Positions 4,421 to 7,838 of a stretch of 7,838 bases of DNA are shown in pieces. The position numbers and the translations under genes were made by a program. The stretch comes from Bdellovibrionales bacterium (lineage in GTDB: Bacteria > Bdellovibrionota > Bdellovibrionia > Bdellovibrionales > JAMPXM01), in assembly GCA_005792225.1 (NCBI GenBank), contig SXSP01000158.1:1-7838 (forward strand), in the 5' to 3' direction. How positions within the stretch are numbered: the first letter of the stretch is position 1; each line of letters opens with the position of its first letter. Under the pieces are notes generated by a model, which was given only the letters and a program-made list of their open reading frames with translations, did not search any database and had not been told where the DNA came from.

Positions 4421-5947
4421 TCAGTCGTCTATTCTGACCGGGCTCATCGAGAGGCCCGTCGGTGCGGCTCCCGCCTTCTTTTTTTCTTTTTCCTGCTTTT
4501 TCACGAGCTCAACGGATTCGAGATATCGGCGTGTAGCCTCGGGCAACTGATGCCACATGCGAATCGAGAGGATCATTCCGACGCCCGCAAACGGAATCAA
4601 GAAGAGCGGCCAGTAGATCCAATCTTGAGTCGTCAAGAAGCCCAGGCTCACACTCTGAAGTCCGCTTCCGAGGTAGACGAATCCGTCGGTGATGCCAGAA
4701 GCTGTCGCCGTTGCCTTACGGCCCCCGAAGTCGGCCGCGGCCGTTCCCGACATGAGCGAGTGAACACCGATGACCGCCATCGAGATGATCAAACAGCAGA
4801 CGCCGACCGTCACGGGTGATGTCTTTAACGTAATGGCCATGGTGATGGCGCAAAGGAGCATGATGCCGCTCATGATTGCGGCCGCGGGGCCCCGACGCGA
4901 ATGGAAGATGCGATCCGAAATGAAGCCGCCCGCGAAGCCACCCACGATGCCGGCGAGAGCGAGGAGAAGCCCCCAGTGCTTGATGAAAATCTCGGCTCCG
5001 GGTTGCGCGATTTCCTTGGCGAAGATGAAGTACCACTGAATGATCCCGTTTCGCATGACGCCCGAGGTGAACTCGATAAACGCAACGCTCAACATGACGG
5101 GGTGGGTGAAGATCTTGTGGAGGAGTTGAGGGATCGTGTACTCGCGATCCATCTCGCCCGAAGACGCGTCGTGCGTGTCGAAGTCTTCGAAATTGGCTTC
5201 GCCGGGAGTGTCCTTGATGAGCCACATGTCGAGGAGCGCCCAGATAATCAAGAAGAACGAAGGAATAAAGAACACGAGCCAGATCGCATCGGTCCCGCCG
5301 ACGCCGACCCCAAACATCACTTCAAACAAGCGGTGGAGAGTTCCGCTGCCGCCGCTTGCCTTCGAAGCCTCGACGATCGCGTTACCCCAGTCGAACGCGA
5401 AGTAGACGCCAAAGGAGATGAGGGTTCCGAAGATCGCTCCGAAGACGCCGCGTTCGCGAACGTGGAACCAGTACGACTTGACCTTGATGATCGAGACCGC
5501 GCCGTAACTTTGGAAGAACATGTTCATTCCGTAGAGGATCGAGAAGACGACGACAAGATTCATCTCGATCTTCTGCTTGAGGTACATATAAGTCGCAAGA
5601 CCCATCAGTACGTTCATGATCGAAGATCCGAGAGTCGCGATGATGATCCCTTTTTTTCCACCCATCTTATCGACGAGCGGTCCGTTCAAGAGGAAGGAGA
5701 GACCATAAGTGAAAGTTCCGATTCCGAAGATGATGCCGAAATCTTCTTTCGTCATGTCGGCGCCGAACGCCGTCTTCGAGATATTGAGATTGTATCGAGC
5801 CATGTAGAGGAACGCGTAACTCATCCCGAGCGGGAACCAATTCACGAAGCGGCGGAAGATGAACTTCGATCCGTGCTCCATCGGATTGTGAGCGAAGTAG
5901 ATACCAATCACCGTAGCCAGGATGATGCCGATTAAGATCAGATCCAT
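4421..5947 (-). CDS. Major facilitator transporter, organophosphate:phosphate antiporter (GlpT/UhpT-like) family
   Basis: 508 residues, complete, in the inner membrane. Members exchange phosphorylated small molecules such as glycerol-3-phosphate or hexose phosphate for inorganic phosphate; related UhpC proteins act as sensors. Family signs are 'YMARYNLN' in helix 1 with R51 and 'MRNGIIQW' in helix 7 with R299, which fit the two phosphate-binding arginines of GlpT. The loop 2-3 motif 'GPLVDKMGGKKG' (89-100), the loop 8-9 motif 'SDRIFHSRRG' and a 'GSGLQS' segment near 427-432 also fit. Unlike GlpT (about 450 residues) it has an extra N-terminal hydrophobic helix (2-19), a longer loop between helices 5 and 6 (about 187-220) and a basic cytoplasmic tail (478-508). 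The start follows GGAGGGG (complement of 5954-5960) by six bases. It is a single-gene unit with its own terminator. The substrate cannot be deduced. Confidence 0.93.
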   Translation of the reverse strand: MDLILIGIILATVIGIYFAHNPMEHGSKFIFRRFVNWFPLGMSYAFLYMARYNLNISKTAFGADMTKEDFGIIFGIGTFTYGLSFLLNGPLVDKMGGKKGIIIATLGSSIMNVLMGLATYMYLKQKIEMNLVVVFSILYGMNMFFQSYGAVSIIKVKSYWFHVRERGVFGAIFGTLISFGVYFAFDWGNAIVEASKASGGSGTLHRLFEVMFGVGVGGTDAIWLVFFIPSFFLIIWALLDMWLIKDTPGEANFEDFDTHDASSGEMDREYTIPQLLHKIFTHPVMLSVAFIEFTSGVMRNGIIQWYFIFAKEIAQPGAEIFIKHWGLLLALAGIVGGFAGGFISDRIFHSRRGPAAAIMSGIMLLCAITMAITLKTSPVTVGVCCLIISMAVIGVHSLMSGTAAADFGGRKATATASGITDGFVYLGSGLQSVSLGFLTTQDWIYWPLFLIPFAGVGMILSIRMWHQLPEATRRYLESVELVKKQEKEKKKAGAAPTGLSMSPVRIDD

Positions 5948-6017
5948 TGAGTACCCCTCCGTACGAATCAGAATCTCTTAAGTCGTGTGCCGTGCGTTCG
6001 ATTGCGATTGGAGTAAT

Positions 6018-6046
6018 GAGATAACGGGTGGCCCGTAAGCCGTCAA
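6018..6046 (-). promoter_or_regulatory. Candidate promoter of the transporter gene with an embedded inverted repeat
   Basis: On the minus strand TTGACG (complement of 6041-6046, five of six consensus positions) and TATCTC (complement of 6018-6023, three of six) are 17 bases apart. Transcription would begin near 6011, giving a leader of about 64 bases. The spacer contains a perfect 5-bp inverted repeat, ACGGG-TGG-CCCGT (6024-6036), a position where a bound repressor would block the polymerase. Confidence 0.4.
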
Positions 6047-6128
6047 TCTAAGAGAGTTTTAAGGCGATGAGCCATGCGAAAAGCGCATTTTTATATGGAA
6101 TAAATGTGGCACTGGAGCCTAAGCGAAA

Positions 6129-6148
6129 CCGGTGTTTTTCGACACCGG
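6129..6148. repeat. Perfect 7-bp hairpin
   Basis: CCGGTGT (6129-6135) and ACACCGG (6142-6148) surround the loop TTTTCG. No T-tract follows on the plus strand and only three T follow on the minus strand, so it is not a convincing terminator. It sits at the edge of the heptamer element and could belong to it. Confidence 0.5.
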
Positions 6149-6165
6149 GAGTGAGAATGGGGGGG

Positions 6166-6344
6166 CAGTTTTCGGCTCGCGGCTCTCCGCTCTCAGCCCC
6201 AAGTTCTCAGGGCCGCCCTCAGGGGGCCGGTCATCCTGGGCCCACCCTGCGGCCTGGGTCCTGAACTGATAACCGTAGCTGAGAACCGGGAATGAGAGGG
6301 GAGAGCTGAGAGCCGCGTCCTGCGAACCGCGAACCTTGAACCGC
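6166..6344. repeat. Two inverted arrays of degenerate 7-bp repeats around a GC-rich core
   Basis: The right arm (about 6282-6344) reads on the plus strand as successive 7-base units close to GA[AG]C[CT]G[AC]; GAACC starts at exactly 6324, 6331 and 6338. The left arm (about 6166-6208) shows the same period on the minus strand, with units such as GAGAACT and GAGAGCC. The arms pair with each other: 6178-6187 with 6308-6317 (10 bp), 6189-6194 with 6301-6306 (6 bp), and 6203-6210 with 6279-6286 (8 bp). The core, about 6211-6260, is GC-rich with further self-complementary runs. Open frames across it look non-coding. It lies between the divergently transcribed transporter and TPR genes and is probably a dispersed repeat or a palindromic mobile-derived element. 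Confidence 0.6.
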
Positions 6345-6420
6345 CTCGCTGGCCCTGCGAATTCACTGGACATCGCCTATGAGCTATTCACCTGTCGGAA
6401 GGCTGGACGAAAACAAGACG

Positions 6421-6462
6421 CTGAAACATGAGCCTTCTCAGACACTTGCGGGCCCGTTTCAG
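6421..6462 (+). repeat. Inverted repeat in the leader of the zinc-ribbon/TPR gene
   Basis: CTGAAAC (6421-6427) and GTTTCAG (6456-6462) are perfect 7-bp complements enclosing a smaller TGAG-CCTT-CTCA hairpin (6429-6440). A third possible stem (GTGG 6464-6467 with CCAC 6477-6480) follows. These lie within 100 bases of the start codon and could form a structured 5' leader. No known riboswitch class is recognised. Confidence 0.35.
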
Positions 6463-6505
6463 AGTGGACCACGGCCCCACCGTTGCAATGTCACTCAATC
6501 GAACC

Positions 6506-6512
6506 GGGAGGG
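6506..6512 (+). promoter_or_regulatory. Ribosome binding site that decides the zinc-ribbon/TPR start
   Basis: GGGAGGG precedes ATG 6517 by four bases and ATG 6526 by thirteen. It supports a start at 6517 over the in-frame ATG at 6379, whose extra 46 residues have no hydrophobic or domain character and overlap the structured leader. Confidence 0.7.
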
Positions 6513-6516
6513 TTGT

Positions 6517-7293
6517 ATGGCTTTCATGAAAATTTGTCCGCTCTGCTCGAATGAACTCAATCATGAACGTCTCGTGGGAGTCACTCTCTGCGAGTGCGGC
6601 TGGTACGATAAGTCGGCCGAAGCCAAAAAGACGATCGTGACCGACAAGCGCGCAAGCGTCTTTCTCGCGATCTCCTCGGCGGTCCTCTTCCTTCTTTATG
6701 TTCACGCGGCGACCTGGGGTAACCACATGCTCTCAGTTCCCCTTCTGCGCGCTCAGCAGGTGACGGGAATGCTGTCGTCGGCTGGTTATGAAGAACTCGC
6801 TCTCGCTTGCATCGACGTCAATAAGTGGTCGTGCGCCGAGAACGCTTACTTCCAAGCGCACGTGAAATCGCGTAAACCCGATGCGCTTCACACCCTCGCA
6901 CACTTGCAAATGCGCCTCGGAAAAGTTGATGCCGCAAGAGAAACGTACACGCAATATTTCAAAGTCGGTGGCAAAAGCGGCGAGGCGATGCTCGCCTACG
7001 CGAAGCTCTTAGAAGTGGCGAACGACGATGTTCAAGCCATCAAGATGTACGAGGCTTCTATCGAGGCTCGGAAAGAAATTCTTCCGATCCAAGCGACCGG
7101 CGGGATCGTAAGAATCATGATGAAGCAAGGACGTTACAAGGACGCGTATCGCCGAATCGTTTCGTTCCACGACAGTGCTGAAAATGCGAAGGGCTACCTC
7201 AACACCGAACTCGGTCAGCTGAAGAACCGAGTCGGTGCGAAGGCCGGTCCCGCGATCGAAAGATCAGTCGCCGGCAAGCGCACTGGTGCGTGA
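6517..7293 (+). CDS. Zinc-ribbon, single-pass membrane protein with TPR repeats
   Basis: 258 residues. An N-terminal zinc ribbon is formed by C7-P-L-C10 and C25-E-C27-G; the second knuckle has one residue between its cysteines instead of two. A hydrophobic helix follows at about 47-66, preceded by Lys44 and Arg45, so the ribbon is predicted to lie in the cytoplasm and the rest in the periplasm. Residues from about 88 to 218 form helix-turn-helix pairs of the tetratricopeptide type: 'ALHTLAHLQMRLGKVDAARETY' carries the usual small residues and Tyr spacing, and later units are 'AMLAYAKLLEVANDDVQAIKMYEASI' and 'GRYKDAYRRI'. TPR arrays bind partner proteins, so a scaffold or assembly role is likely but unproven. 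C98 and C106 may pair. The 3' end overlaps the converging gene by 30 bases. Confidence 0.87.
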   Translation: MAFMKICPLCSNELNHERLVGVTLCECGWYDKSAEAKKTIVTDKRASVFLAISSAVLFLLYVHAATWGNHMLSVPLLRAQQVTGMLSSAGYEELALACIDVNKWSCAENAYFQAHVKSRKPDALHTLAHLQMRLGKVDAARETYTQYFKVGGKSGEAMLAYAKLLEVANDDVQAIKMYEASIEARKEILPIQATGGIVRIMMKQGRYKDAYRRIVSFHDSAENAKGYLNTELGQLKNRVGAKAGPAIERSVAGKRTGA

Positions 7294-7838
7294 TCTTCTC
7301 ACGCAGTTCCCGCGCATATCGACCCGGTTACCTTGAGCACATTTCGTAAAGGTGACCGGTCCGCTTCCACGGAACCATTCCATCTCTCCCGAGAAAGTCG
7401 TCGTTGAGCGCCCACGGACCGGGGTGCTCTCGATGTTCAAATTTTTGTTTCCCGGAACGCCCGTGCCGCTGCCTTGAGTATCAAGGTTGCGAATGACAAG
7501 GCGATTCTCCGCGGGCAACCAGCTCCCTAAGATTTCAATTACGCCCACGCCCGCCGTGATATCGGGTCGCGAGTACGAACCGCGAAGTGCAGGGCATGTC
7601 AAATACTCGTCCTGGCGAATTTCGCGCGAAGCGAGTGAGATCTGGACCGGGAACGCTTCACCTGAGTTGTTGTCCTTGAATTGGCCGCCGTAAAGACCCA
7701 CAACTTGCGCGTGGGCGCGGTTGATGCGCTCACGTTGATCCTCGGGTGCCAGCGCATCTGTCGACACACGCGTGAGGTCGGTCGAGCCGATGTCGCCGCT
7801 TTTTCCCTTCATTCCCGCTCGCAAGCGATTGCCGTTGA
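7264..7838 (-). CDS. Unrecognised protein, C-terminal part (start outside the window)
   Basis: The minus-strand frame is open from the right edge to TGA at 7264-7266, giving 190 complete residues. A TTG at 7824 and ATG at 7812 are in frame, but neither is followed by a signal peptide and the frame continues past the edge, so the true start probably lies beyond. The visible part has a charged helix-like segment ('EDQRERINRAHAQVV'), then a strand-rich region starting 'LYGGQF' with three cysteines in 'TCPALRG', 'TKCAQG' and 'GNCVRR', and many Gly, Thr and Ser residues. The pattern suggests an extracytoplasmic beta-rich domain, as in other proteins of this window, but no signal peptide can be seen. 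It overlaps the end of the TPR gene by 30 bases on the opposite strand. No family is recognised. Confidence 0.75.
   Translation of the reverse strand, partial: NGNRLRAGMKGKSGDIGSTDLTRVSTDALAPEDQRERINRAHAQVVGLYGGQFKDNNSGEAFPVQISLASREIRQDEYLTCPALRGSYSRPDITAGVGVIEILGSWLPAENRLVIRNLDTQGSGTGVPGNKNLNIESTPVRGRSTTTFSGEMEWFRGSGPVTFTKCAQGNRVDMRGNCVRRSRTSALAGD

Noticed and set aside
4901..5935. A 344-residue open frame on the plus strand
   Set aside because: It is the antisense shadow of the transporter gene: very rich in Asp, Glu and Arg, with no domain, and the opposite strand has a clear membrane-protein sequence with ribosome site, promoter and terminator.
6074..6092. 5-bp hairpin followed by five T on the plus strand
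   Set aside because: The stem is short, no plus-strand gene precedes it, and the surrounding AT-rich tract can produce this by chance.
6067..6373. Open frames on both strands across the heptamer element
   Set aside because: Their residues are dictated by the repeat and GC-rich core (Pro, Gly, Ser, Arg), with no ribosome sites.
6379..6516. N-terminal 46-residue extension of the zinc-ribbon/TPR protein
   Set aside because: The GGGAGGG site points to ATG 6517, and the extension has no recognisable domain and contains inverted repeats.
1..7838. CRISPR array, tRNA, rRNA or transposase
   Set aside because: No regularly spaced identical repeats, cloverleaf pattern, conserved rRNA stretch or transposase-like frame was seen on either strand.

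Overview
The window (about 7.8 kb, roughly 55-60% GC by eye) is bacterial chromosome. Shine-Dalgarno sites, GTG starts, Sec signal peptides, a lipobox and compact spacing point to a Gram-negative organism. A LigD-type end-joining polymerase fragment, many small unclassified exported proteins and a zinc-ribbon/TPR membrane protein would fit Bdellovibrionota or another deltaproteobacteria-like lineage. That placement is inference with low confidence.

Layout. 1-155 (+): C-terminus of a LigD polymerase-domain protein. 263-2295 (+): four small exported proteins arranged as a two-gene module (here called A-B) that occurs twice in tandem, A1-B1 then A2-B2. 2305-3601 (-): a lipoprotein and, upstream of it, an exported protein made of two copies of one domain; this block converges on B2 with 9 bases between. 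3602-3906: a gene-poor stretch with a rho-independent terminator not preceded by any gene on its strand, so either a small RNA end or an attenuated leader. 3907-4371 (+): a small basic protein with one membrane or signal segment. 4421-5947 (-): a full-length major facilitator of the organophosphate:phosphate antiporter (GlpT/UhpT-like) family with its own terminator and a candidate promoter. 6129-6344: a hairpin and two oppositely oriented arrays of degenerate 7-bp repeats around a GC-rich core. 6517-7293 (+): zinc ribbon, one membrane helix and TPR repeats. 7264 to the right edge (-): 3' part of an unrecognised protein whose end overlaps the previous gene by 30 bases.

Function. Five complete genes (A1, B1, A2, B2 and the two-domain protein) plus the lipoprotein are predicted to act outside the cytoplasm, and the four module proteins each carry exactly two cysteines after the signal peptide. 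The most interesting point is the duplicated A-B module: the two pairs have diverged strongly but keep gene order, tight spacing, signal peptides, cysteine positions and, in B, an identical C-terminal Asp-Leu-Glu. This suggests that A and B work together, perhaps as a periplasmic or secreted pair. No biochemical function can be read from the sequence. No tRNA, rRNA, CRISPR array or transposase was seen.
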